Notes under the pieces: generated by a model | What the model saw: the letters and a program-made list of their open reading frames with translations, nothing else | What the model was told of the DNA's origin: nothing | Database searches by the model: none | Translations under genes and position numbers: made by a program | Assembly: GCF_963576615.1 (NCBI RefSeq) | Contig: NC_088710.1 | Coordinates: 17,107,877 to 17,171,876, forward strand | Direction of reading: 5' to 3' | Source: Watersipora subatra | Lineage: Eukaryota > Bryozoa > Gymnolaemata > Cheilostomatida > Watersiporidae | DNA length: 64,000 nucleotides | Shown here: positions 47,047 through 60,296 of the stretch, in pieces | How the letters are laid out: every line of letters starts with the position of its first letter | Numbering within the stretch: the first letter of the stretch is position 1

Positions 47047-48594
47047 CACGTCCAGGAAATAATGAGTTCCAGTGGTCCCAAGTTCAAGTAAAAACAGACA
47101 GGAGAATATGTAGACTAAACACAAGTAGTACAACACTATCTTATAAAAACTAACCAGCTATGTTAGTGGTGACAGATGAGGGTAATAAACAGTGAAAGGC
47201 TGACAGGTAGTAACAGGTGGGAGGATTGAATAAGAAATTAATCTTTTCTTCCCAACAATTGCTCTTGCAGCTGAGTGTGGGGTCACTCGGTGCATGTACA
47301 TGGCTGGTAATGAACATGTGGGTGGCATTCTTGTGGCTGATATTAAGATTTTAAACCTTCAACATTTTTTCCTTTTATCAAATTAAATAAAAGTGACATT
47401 TAGATAACGGAAGACAAAAAGGGGTGTATGATAACTTTGTAGCGTTTGTGTTATTTCTGTATTTCACTTTAAACTGTAGATTTTTGTAAAACTGATATAA
47501 AGAGAGCTTTTTACGGCTTGTGGATGACTTTTATGTTTCACATGATGTTCTTTCTATATATAACTTATGGCAGTGATAATAAGCTGCCATTGCAGCCGTT
47601 TTGGAACTTTAAAGATCCTCACGGATAACTCACAGCAGTCTATTTAGAGTTTTGATTTTTTTAAAGTAATAGTTGATAAAATTTATCCAAATTTTATTTT
47701 ATTTATAAAACTTGTTATTCATAATTAAGCTTTTTGAAGTCCCTTAATTTGCATCAATATTGACCATTTTTATTGCTAACAAAGTGTGCGGAAGAATTCT
47801 TTTATGAAAGACATGTTATAAAAGGGGAAACAAACATCATGTTTATCAATAGTTTTATCTAAACCGGAGGAATTTTGTTTACTACTGCACTTTATAAAGA
47901 TATCCTTCAGGTAGAACCTGACCAGTTACTTCAGACGTTGTTAGCCCTGCCCCAACTCTTTTCTTCTGCTGTAACGTTGTTATAGTAACAAATAAAACTA
48001 ATAGTTAAAAAGGAATATTCAGCTTATAATTTTCTACAGTGCTTTGTCAAAGTGCATCAATTGCACTACAGATTAGATTAATCCAACTGACCGATTGACA
48101 CAATTGACCGATGATAACTTCGGTATCTGCATGGTCATAATGTAATCAGGGATTTGCTCAAGGCCAAGGTCCTAAGGAGAATCAGAACTTTCCTTCACTA
48201 GAGATTGACTAGATACAAGCTACATATTCCCTAGATACACTCAAATTTTATTGGTCGATGTCAAAAGTGTGAAACTGATCCTCTATAAGTGGCCGATGTA
48301 AACAATATTTTAGGGAATGTCTGAACTTTCCTACACTAGAAAGCTTCTAGCTGTTGCCATATTATCTCATAGCACATGCTGGGTCTCAGCAATAACTATA
48401 GATTCCCTGAATGCTTGGATAGTCCGTGAAGATATAACAAAGCGGTAAGATTGTTAGTGAGTGACAAACTGTAGAGCATCAATTGCGTTTTTCGAAAGTG
48501 AAATTTATTACTTTGTTTAAACTTAAAAATTACATTGCTGTGGTTAATTCATGAAGTCAAAATTCATCAATTATTTTATCTTGTTTGTTTTTAG

Positions 48595-48693
48595 ATGCCA
48601 AAGTTGTTGATCGACGTATTGCTCCTAGCCTTGCTAGGAGTGGTAGTTAAAGCAGATGGACAGACGCTGGAATATTTGGAGCAGAGGCTAGCA
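48595..48693 (+). CDS. secreted-protein gene, exon 1 (signal peptide)
   Basis: ATG follows TTTTTAG directly, so the 5' UTR is spliced. The 33 codons form a hydrophobic signal sequence, with likely cleavage after VVKA. The donor is GCA/GTAAGT, phase 0. Confidence 0.75.
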
Positions 48694-51600
48694 GTAAGTA
48701 CCAGTAATAAATAGATATAAACGTTATTATCACCGGTCAATGCCGGTCAGAGTAAATTAGGTCATTAGAAAAAAATAGAATGAAAGAAAAAACTCTTTTA
48801 TATAACGCTGTTCTATATGGATTCACAAGGTGATGGTGTATGGTATAAGGTGTTGTGGACTTTCTAGAGAAGTAGGAATGTAATGGACTGTCAGGCAGAT
48901 TGGAGATGTGATCTGAGTGTTTTAGACAGCAAATGTCTAATAACACAGTTAGCACCTCAGCATCAAGGACATTCAGATGCTGATTATAACTGTCCATATC
49001 AGGTAGCATATTAGTAGAAAGATGTTGGCTTATAAACGTGTATCTGCATGCTCAGACAAAATAGACAGGAATTGTTGTAGTCCATGATTTTGATCTCTAA
49101 AAGTGTTTGCCTGCTCGTGACAAGTGAGGAGATTAAAGAATGACCTGTTCACAATTTTTCTAACAGGCATTCATTGTTGATGAAAAACATGAACCTGTAA
49201 TTAATTTCTACAAAAAAAACAGTTACTGATACACACATATTGTCTGTTGCCTGACACTGCAATTTTGTTGGATGTAAAATAATTTTCATGAGGTTCATGC
49301 TACTAATAGGTGATAAATCAATTTAAAACGCTACAGAAAATTATATTTAGTGAATAAAGTACCATAATTTCCTTACAATAAAACAAACTATGCACAGCTT
49401 TCAATATGTGACAAGTCGTATCATTTTCAATGCAGATGTGCCATTTTATATAGTGCACAATGGGCTCCCAAAGTGAAAATTGTCAATGTGGCTTAGAGTT
49501 TTGTGAAGCCAGGTCATTCCCAACATTCATGAAAATATAATGTTTGTAGCATGCGGTTGCTATGACCTTCCTAAATCTCAAATAATGATATTGTTTAAAA
49601 TACTTTCCATCATCTTTGAAGATGAATTTTTCAATATTTTGTGTTGACCATATTGACAAACACCACTTTTGATAAAACGTCGTAACTCAGGTTAACTTGC
49701 TTTGATTTCAATTCTGAAAACAGTTTTGAAAAGCTGAGAGATTTTTCTATTAGATAAGGCTTAAAGAGTTTGGTTATCCAACTTCATTTGTATTGAAAAT
49801 GATAACATATATAAGAGCCAGTTTTGTCCATTTGTCTATCCAAAGCCATTATTTAAGGTTTTGGTAAAAATACACCTCACGCAAGAACCAAGCTCAGATA
49901 TTCCATTTAGCAGACAGGCACGCAATCACCTGCGCCAATCGACTTCTCTTCCATAGTGAAGAATAATTATGCTTGTACTTATTACACTTGAAGATCTTTC
50001 ACAGTGTACCAGAATGCCAGCGTACTAGTTATATATTGTAGTTTTAACTCCGAGTATGTCTTTGCATCAATAATCTGATTATGACAGCCGATTAAAGGGT
50101 TATACTAACACCATTGCACATATGTTATAAGACAGAGTGAAAACTGTAGAAATTTTGTTCAAAGTAAATAGTGCTAATAACTGCTAATAAAATGCCAGAG
50201 AATAGCCTTAACTACAATAATTACTAATTGGAATAGACTGAGGATCCGTAACAGGTGCCATCTCAATATTAAACAACAAAAATCAGGAATTTTTACGATC
50301 ATAGAAACAATGAACAGAGGAAATCAATTGGGACAGTTTTGATTTTGAATGAAATGAAACATAATCAAATGTACTCACCCATGGATACATAGTTACATGT
50401 GACCTTTGTAATTAAATTACCGAAGAGTATCACAGGACATGTTGTAAGCAATGCACTTACTTATGTAAGCCGTGTATATGTAATGAATAGCTTCCATACT
50501 TTCGGGGCGTTGACCAATAGAATTCATTAAATAACATGTAATAACTATAGCTAAATAACACTTAGCAAATATAATTCTTTTTAAATCATGATTAGAAAAC
50601 TAAGTTAAGTGTAAACAAAATTTTTACTTAAAAAGCTTTACTTTTTACTTTAAATCATTTTAGTTAGAAAAAAAAATTGTAGCGCGCAGGATTCAAACAC
50701 ACAACCTCCAGCACGGTAGATAAAGGCTATAACAACTGCACCACTCTACCACCTTACTGCAGTTCTGAATAACTGTATGTATAGTTATTACAACTGACGA
50801 TCTCTCACAACGCACTCGCCTGCTAGGTACTAAGAACCAATAAAAAGCAACAGATGAAATGTTGATGGCTATCACTGGAGGAGTCAGTAGTTGTTGTTGA
50901 TGCATGTCATCAGTGAGTTGCGACTGCAGATTCACACACAAAGTCGACTAAACTAGACTCATTTTTACTGACAGACGAAACTTAAAAAGGAATGAGGTGT
51001 TCAGAGAGGACACGATAGCACTTTGTGAATGGTGTAACTATAGCTACAGAGATGCATTAAGAGGTCGTACAAATGTGGTGAATCATCTTACACATCATGT
51101 TGTGTGGGCACAACTCTCTTGTGAAGTCCAATGAGATATGTGATGGTGTGTCTAATACATAGGATGATTACTTGTTCAACAGACAGAGGTTACCCCAAAA
51201 TTACTCTCAACTGGTACAACACATGAAACAAACCAGATGTGGTTCACGTTTCACTTCACATACTTGCACTACTATGTTAGGATAAACCAGACACATTCAT
51301 GTCTGAATGATAACTGTAAAGGTGCTAACTGTGAAGGAGTTAACTGTAAAGGTGCTAACTGTTTAGGTGCTAACTGTGAAGGTGCTGACTGTAAAGGTTC
51401 TAACTGTGGAGGTGGTCATTGCGAACAGGCTATTCGTTAAGATGCTAACTGTGCTAAGTATAAAGATGCACACTGCGAAGGTGCTAACTGTAAAGGAGCT
51501 AACTGTGAAGGTGCCCACTGTAAAGGTGCTTTGATGAATAAATTACAGACGAAAAGATTGCAGAAACAGTCATTTTAAAACAGTCACCGGTAACTGGGGT

Positions 51601-54600
51601 GAGAGTAAATGCTGCTATTTTTAGTTTGAGTTTACGAGAGACTAACATAGCTCTATCGACAAAAGAAGGTTTAATTGAATATTAGTAACTCAAAGGCTAC
51701 ACAAGTACGTCTCTATGTAACAAGTCATTTATTATTCAATCAGCATACAGCTTATAGCGCTTGCCAGGCGCCGCAGGTGGAAATGAGTTTGCTGAAAAAC
51801 AAAGATAAGTTCTTGTAGCAAACACTGCTGTTTTACACAGCTCACAATCTTCAGCATGATAGTCAATATGAAGTCTTATGCAGAAGTATAAAGCCACTCT
51901 TTTCAAGTTCTACTAATAACATAATTCTCATAATGTTTACACACTTGAACTTTAGGACTCAATAAGCCTAATATAGTGAACTTGAATATAAAAATGTTAT
52001 ATATCATTTTAACCCTAAAATATGCACTTTTCTGGGATTTTATTGTATCGTTTGTTAGTTACAACTTTATACTTCCTAATTACAAGAGACTCTCACGCAA
52101 TGACATCTGTATTAATGAAACATTAGCAAAAATTAATTGTTGTTAAATCTTTCTTTCAAGTCATTGTGTAAAATTATGAATAGTATGAATTCAATCATTT
52201 TTGATAGTTTAAACATTCATTTCTCAAAATAGCATTTAGTGAAACAAAATGGTTACATTAAACTCTTTTTAACAACATAATAGCCAGAGGACTGTTTTTA
52301 AAGACTAGTACATAGAATAAACAGTTAGAGAAGATTCTGAGAATTAAAACGGTATCAAGTTTTTGTTTGCTTGTCCTATTCAAGACAAATCACATAAAAA
52401 ATTTAAAAACTTAAAAAATACATATACGTGTACCTATATTTAGGAAATGCTAGATTATTGTAGGCAGCTTCACATTTTTACACGTGACTTTATATAGACT
52501 TTACCTTCATTGCTTTACCTATCATGCTCCTTCACACATCTGTCTTGCAATGAAGAAGTATATTTTGCTATAGGCCTTGGAACTGCAACATAGTGAGTAT
52601 AGACAAGTTATCACCTCCTTGGCAAGACAAATTGGCATGCAACAATTCTATGTGGAAGAGATAACAAGAGCATCTGGAGACTCGGGTCTAAAGCAGGCAC
52701 GAGTGACTCATACGGGTACCCGAACTTACCACACCACCTCCTATTCAGGTACTGCTGCTAAAACAAAAACCTACAGTAGGTCTACATTCTAAGCACCAAG
52801 CTCTTCTACGTGGGAACTAATAATTAAAAATGTCATAATCTACTGAAATCACACAAAAATCAGTAGATCTATCAACACATGGTTCATGAATTAAGATGTA
52901 AAACGAATATTTAGTTATTATTTTAAATCATTAAAAAATATAAATAATGATGAGTAGGGGCAAAACTAGCAGATTATAAATTATTGAACAATTGTATCGC
53001 ACAACAATTTAACTTCAAGAATACACAAAATACTATTACTCTCTCGAAAGTGGTAGTTGTCACCACCTTCCTGTGAGAAGCCAACTTTTTTTAATTTAAG
53101 AAGCACTGACGGAGAAAAAGGCAAACTTCTGCTTTAACCACTTTTGGCTGCTTTTACGTAAAATAATGCTTTAAAAAATAATTTGCGATGAAATTTTTTC
53201 ACTAAACCTGCACCTAGTGTCAAAATAGTCAGTTGTGGAAATAAGCGTCTCTGCAAGTTCTCTATAACTTTTAGAAAGCGTGAAACTGGCCATTGTTTTT
53301 GTTAACCATTTTTAAACCTGCATGCTTGAGATTTAAATTTATCTGATGTTGCACAACTTGACAATTGCACAGCCACGAAACGGGAGTTTTAGAAAGTTGA
53401 GTAGTGATTATACTCTCACTGATTATAATAATTATTACTATTGTTATATTTGAACAATAAGAAGCAACCTCTTGAAACATTTACTACAATCGACACTTAA
53501 GCTGGTTATGTAACAGATTTGTAAATCAACTAAATAGACTGGAAACCTTTACTAGCAATATAATCGTTGTTTTAAAAAGAGGGTGACAGATCATTTTACA
53601 AAGTTGATACCAAACAGCAATATTTTTCCATTTTTACTTAAGTAAAATTAGGCTAGGATTTTTCTCTTTTGATTTGCCCTTCACATGATAGCATGCTCAA
53701 ATGCTACCAACAATGGATTTTTCCACTGCATGCGCAATATTTCATATTAGCAAGTATTGTTTGTATATCTGTAATGAAGCTAAAATTAGGGATTTTCCAT
53801 GAGCTGCTAGATAACCTTTAAAAAGTCTGAAAACAAAACTGCTGAATTGTGATATGCATAATCGCCTTTTGTAATACCACAACATTTATATAATATACTC
53901 CTTGCAATCTTTACTATAATAACAGCCGTGTCCGTCTGTATGTCCAAAGCTGCACTTCAAAGTTATTAAAAAAGATCGCTTTCAACAGGAATCAAACTCA
54001 CAACTATTTGCTTGGAAGATCAACTCTACCACCTACACCAATTGATCGACTTGCCGTGTTTAAAAATAATGGTGCATTTAGTTATTACACCTGACAATCT
54101 TTTACAGCATACCACACTGCTAGGGTACTAGTTTTTACTAGTACTACTGTCTAAAGTTATAGTTGCAAGTTGAAAAAATTGCGTCGTATGAGATTCGAAC
54201 TCATGATAGATAACAATGCATAAGACCTAAACTGCATAACAATTCATGCCTCAAAACTTAGACTTGACAACAATGCAACCATAACTAAGATGGTAGTACA
54301 AAATGTGTTAACGACAATTAGTATCAAGTTATCCTAAATTATTTTTCACAAAAGATTTGAATAGGTTCCAGTATTTAAAAGTTTATACAATAGTCTGGCT
54401 TTTAGTTAGCCGGATGAATCATCTATTGCATAACTAAATGACAGTAACTTGCTTTTGATGTTTACATGCACTACTCCGACTAAAAAAAAGTTGTCTGCTC
54501 CTGTAATCATAGCAGAATGCATAGAAGTTGTTGCCTCAAGGCTTTACCATAGAGGTTTGCATGGCAAGCTGCACATGTGCAATTTTACAATATGATTTTT

Positions 54601-57600
54601 ACATGTATTACGCATATTGTTTTGCTCAATGCAATCATCTGTGCGGCTCTTCCTTGTGCTTCTGTAATATGAGACGCTGCTAAGGATTCAAATCTCAATT
54701 ATACCAACTTTATTTATTTCATTCTAACATTTTAGTCGAGTCTTTTGTCTATTCAGAAGTTTTACTTCCTTCAAGATAGTCAAGAGCTGGTGTGTATTTC
54801 TTTGTTGCATTGCGAAAGTATGACAGTGTAAACTGCCCCGTCCATTCCAATGACCTGCCCTTTGATCTGCATGCTGAAAGGAGGAGCTCATGTAACATAG
54901 TGTACATCAATGCAGATGTGCTGCATAAACATTATAGCAGTAGTTATCTACTTTTGCATGAATAGTCGTACAACTCCTTTACGCACATAGTAGCAATGTC
55001 CAGCTAATAACACACACTGTAAACTAGCTGTGCATCAAGGTTGTATTTCAGAGGCTTCTAAAAGACTGCGTGTACTTGAAGCTGCAAATATTTTTGCTAA
55101 GCCAACTTTTTGTAAGATATTTTACCATTATTTATAGTGAAGGTTCCCATTGCAGATGTGAAGGTAGCAGCGATACATGACCATTCCAACTACCCAAACA
55201 CACTCGGCATGGGGGAGATAATTGCTGTTCTGAATGGAGTAGAGTTCAGAACAAGGCATAATGACTATAAGTTGGTTATGCCAAGTAGGACGAGCAAGGT
55301 CTATGGAGCTACGGAGCCCATACCCTTCCCTGAAGTTCCACCTGAGGTACAGACATACCAGTAGAGGGTGACATAGAAATATCCATCAATATATATCATT
55401 GATAGATCATTGGATATCAACCAATTATTGGATAGATACAAGGAACTTGGTCAAATCAAATCAACAAACTAGGTGTCTTTTTAATGTTTTTATTCTATAG
55501 CAACTGACAATACTAACTGTTGAAGGTGAGTTAGTGTTTCATAGAGAGCATTTAATTTGATGATTCTAGGCGGAGAACGTCCATTTGTCCCTAACATTAA
55601 TGTTTCACCAAACAATACAATTAACATTTTGAATTGTTTTAATTTAATAAATACAAAGTCATTCAGCATTAAAAATCAACTCATAAACTCAACACTAGTT
55701 TGATGCTAAATATAAATACAATTAGTCTATAATACACAATAATAAAATAACTTCTATATGTATTACTGACCTGCTAACCAAAATTAGTTCCTTTTAAACC
55801 AACTCTCAAACCTTCTAATAACAACTCTAGAAAATAGAATGTAGACAATCCAAATTTGCTATTAATCAGGTTCTTGCCAAAGGAAGTGTTGAAGAACAAG
55901 AAGAGGAAATGAGGTTATGGTTTAAAGCCTTTAAGGATCAAAACCCCAGCGTGAGAGACTATAGGAAGTACTTCAAGGTAAGACAAATCCTTAAAGCTTT
56001 GTAGATTTTCTCCCTTTACCACAATTTTTGGTAGACCATATTCTGGAAGGCTAGTCATTATGTATGAGATGTGTTCAATTTAATTTCTTATTATTATACA
56101 AGCTGTCGAGAAAATGCCAACTCTTCATAAATACTGTGACTATGTCAAGCTCCATGCTTGTGGTCTGATATTTTAAAATAACATGACATACTCTGTTAGT
56201 GTGTGGAGCCTGAGCAAGTTAGCATAGCTCCTTAGTGACACTAATTAAAAATTTTTCAGATTCCACAAGTAAGCTAATGACAGATTTATTCTTACTGTGA
56301 ATGTTGGCCATTGTAGTTCAGGGTGTTTTGATTTATCTTCTCTTACAATAGAGTAGTTACTATTTTTGTAAAATATTCAAAAGGCCATAAACAAAACAGT
56401 GTTTCAATTATAAACAACCATCGTATAATTAACTCATTGATCGAAGGCCAATGACACTTTGGTTTCACACAAGGGCCATTCACTCGTAGTTTGTTGTTGT
56501 TTGTTTGTTGTCACTCCAGTCCAGTTTGTCCATCCTGGTGAAAGTTGAAAGCACAGCAGAAAGTGTATTTTCTCCGGTCACACATTTAGTAGTGTGGCGC
56601 TGAGTGCTTCGTAATCACTACAATTTGCTGATCTATTAACTAGTCTGTGCTCTATTATTTTTTTATGCCTTAATTACAGCCAGTCTTATGCTATATGGAA
56701 GGAATGTGGACAGAGTCTAATGGTGACTCCATGGATGAACCATTTGAGAGTGACAGACATTTCCTAGCAGCGGATAGCTTCTTTGACTTACAGGTATGTC
56801 GTTCGTCAATGACCCACATATAGGTCAGCCTGACACAAAATTATGATCTAAATAAGAAAACTGGAAATTGGGTTATTAACATGATATTTTGAAGGAGTAA
56901 ACAGAGAGATTCTATAAAATTGACTAGTTGTTTATTATTTTCTGGCTGTTCGCCAAAATCGACAACGACTTGCATCTTAGCGATGCATGCTTGGGTCAAG
57001 TAGTATGGTAGAGAAGAGGTGACCCAGTTTTCAGTATCACTTCCGTAACTGTGAGATTAACCTGAAGGGATGCCGGTGCAACACGTCCAGTCTGACAGAG
57101 CCATGTAGCCATTTCACTTGCCCAATGTGTGAAGGACAGAGGTGGATCTTAAATGTGCTCGCGTTGTCAGTGTGGTACACAGGGCCTCCAAGTTATGGTC
57201 TAGATCTGAAAGACCCAGCAATTTAGGGTTGAAAGCCTGCTGAGAGCTTTTTATCAGATCGGCATTAAGCAGGACTTAACCACCAACCCTATGCTTGACA
57301 TGTTGACACGTTGTATTAGCCCAATAAAAGCGGGTGTCAAATTTTTGTTTTAAACTAAAATAGAAATCACTTTGTTTCATTCGTTATCAGCCTCCAGTAA
57401 CTTACATCTCAAGTTCAAAAACTTGTAACTGCAAAAAACAGTCAAATTACCAGTTTGTTATAAAACCTTATTAAATGTTCAATAATGTTATGGACTTATA
57501 CTATGCCTAGGACAAAGCTCAGTATACCTCAGCGACTGGCCGCAAGGACATTGGAGAAAATTACGCATTTTTACCAACCAAGCTTTCACGAATGACGGAC

Positions 57601-60225
57601 AGCGGGTTCCCAGTCTATTCGCAATGGAACTATAAGATCCTTTGTCATCCTCTTAAAAAGGATGTCCCTTTGAGCAGGTACAAGTGATTTTATGCATGTT
57701 TAGGTTTTACAAATATATATCATGGAACATTAATCTAGGCGATACTCAAAAGTTTTTTTCATTTCCAACACAAATTGCTACACTGCTTTCATGACAACAA
57801 TCCATAAAACATGTTCATTGAGGGCAGTTGTCCTTAATAAGCATGTGAAGGTAGATTCTTTAGTTTCTAGTCAAATAGATTGTGGCACATTTATATAGAA
57901 AGGTGAAAGTTTTTATGTTGCCAATTGAGCTCAGTATTGCTTGAAGTAAGCCCGAGTTTTTACATGAAGCACCAGTAGTGAGCCTGCTTTTATCAGTTTT
58001 CCTTCACGCTAAAGAAAATGAGTGATACTCTGGGCACCACCACTGCTGTTGGCTTAAATTTTTGAATTGTTTTGGTTTTAATTTGTGTAAAGTTAGTTAC
58101 CAAAGTTTGCACAAAAAATATTTATAAATTTACAGCTTTTTAAAGTACGTACTACCCTTTCCTTTAATAAGATATTAATGCGTTTCTTATCCTTTGAACA
58201 CGCCACAGCGATTGGCGCAGCGTAAGCTAATCGCTCAACCATCTGTCGATAGGTTCCGGTTGGAAGATGATCTGGGCGCGAGAGTCGCTCGAAGCAAATC
58301 TTATGAAAAAGCCCAAAACGAAAGATTTGCACGTTTCAGTTTGTGGCCACCAATTGCTGGGGTTAACTCCCAGTTTCGACCTACTAAAGAAGGATACACT
58401 CGTCTAACTACAGGAAGTTACCTCGAAAGCCTCATGGCAGAGATCCCTGGTATGTGTCGGCAGCGTGAGCTTAAGCTGCTATTTCTCCCTCAGTTGGTCA
58501 GATCTAAAACTTGATCTCTTTGCTCTGCTCTATTCTCTCAGAATTAGACTAACTCTAACAAATATTTCCACCATATTTTACATAATTTTAATCCTAAAAC
58601 GTTAGCCTTGACTAGATGGAAAAACATTCATTATTTCTTACGATTGTAGGAAAGGACAACTACATGGGGGACATCGTTGATGACGTGTTCAATGAAACGG
58701 CATATGACCACACCTATAGACCTTCACTAAATAATCGTGAAGAAGGGGCAGCGCTTCCTCAACCAAAGAATGTTGCCTATTATCATAGGTACACATTCTA
58801 TGAGTACACAGCATTTCATGATGAGCTGTACTAAAAGATGAACACACTTTTACAAGTGGTTCATTGTGTGCATGGTGTTGACCATTCACCATTTTAAATT
58901 GAACAGGGCCACTGCTGCGATAATTACATTTCTATTCGTGATGTAAATAAATTTACTGCTCATTGCTGGTTCGCGATGTTGCGGAAGGAAACTGGGAAAA
59001 TTTATGCATTGCAACACATGTAAACAACTTCGTGTCATTTGTTGTATCCTGAAAAATAAGAGAGCAGGCCAGAGACAACTCTGGAGTTTTAGTGAAACTA
59101 TGTCTGATACTGAACCCTTGAAACTCAGAGAAAAACTGAAAACTTCTGTCTAGATATTGTTGCACACACCTCAACAAATCTGTATGCTATGACTGCAGGC
59201 TATACAAGACCAAGACTAGGGATGCTATGGGCTCAGAGATTAGACACAGAGCCTTCTCTGACGCCAGCCTCTATATCGCGTACAACACAAGGTCACAGAT
59301 CACCCCAACATCTGTATGTAGACAGCTTGTCTATTTCATACTCTTACGCAGTCATGCTAGTGAGAAACATTGTTAGTATCTGTTCTTAACTAGTAGGTAT
59401 TGTTGGACTCGTATCATAGGTACACAGTCTATGAGGCTAGTTGTTGCGCTACTTGAGCTTATGCTGCTATGCAACCAAGTTTTATATAGTTTAGTAAAAA
59501 AATCATGCTTAAAAAACATTGTTGCATGTGCTGACTTTCTTTTGACAGCTGAACTGGTGCAGGAAAAACAGGAGATGCTCACCATCACAGGCATGGGTGA
59601 GATTACAAATTATATAAATGTAACTGAGGTGTGGGAAAAGTGGATAGGAAAGTATTATACCTATAGACACTAGCACCCTGAGAGATCTTCAGATGGATTA
59701 ACTAACTGTACAATTATTCCTAAATGTGGCAAGGAGGTTTATTAGACATCTCACAACGGATTTATTTTTCTTGCTAAAAAGAGCATTTCGATTAATCGCA
59801 TACCTACATCATATTCCTGCATATATTATTCCAACGAATGATCTTTCCAAATCTTTGCATCTTTTTACTCTGCCTCTGCTAAATGTTTATTTTACTTCAA
59901 ATCCAGGTTTCAAGATGTTTCATGGTTTGTGTCCTCATTTTTTACAGGACAGTTACAGGTTCTCACTTCACTTCAACCTACATGCTATGAACAAATTGCA
60001 CACAACCTTTAACAATTATTTTGAAAATATCATTGCCAGCTGCTCTAACAACTTTCCACCTGATATTCGTTCTCTTAGCAGAGAAAGGTGTTTTAAACAC
60101 TCTTTGTCAAACTATTTATTCGATTTTAATGGTTAATTGTTACCCTTTTTTGTTTTTTGTTTTACTACAGTTGTATGGCCTAATTTAAAAAACATTCATA
60201 TTTTTTAAATGAAATTATTGCCAAT

Positions 60226-60296
<71 letters not shown>

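Larger units (their letters stand above)
44674..48590. other. mostly unassigned DNA with a few possible minus-strand exons
   Basis: It includes an 11-bp TATATCACATG repeat at about 44826-44922, the hairpin at 46976-47046, and two weak minus-strand exon candidates listed separately. A transcript leader of the secreted-protein gene probably lies here, because its first coding exon begins directly after an acceptor. Confidence 0.4.

Noticed and set aside
47275..47316. Small plus-strand exon between TTGCTCTTGCAG and GGCTG/GTAATG
   Set aside because: Splice sites look acceptable but the 42-base product matches nothing and cannot be tied to a start or to the secreted-protein gene.
58650..58834. 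The secreted-protein gene ending at TAA 58832-58834
   Set aside because: The strong CATAG/GTACAC donor in the correct phase and the well-formed downstream exons favour continuation; kept only as a possible retained-intron form.
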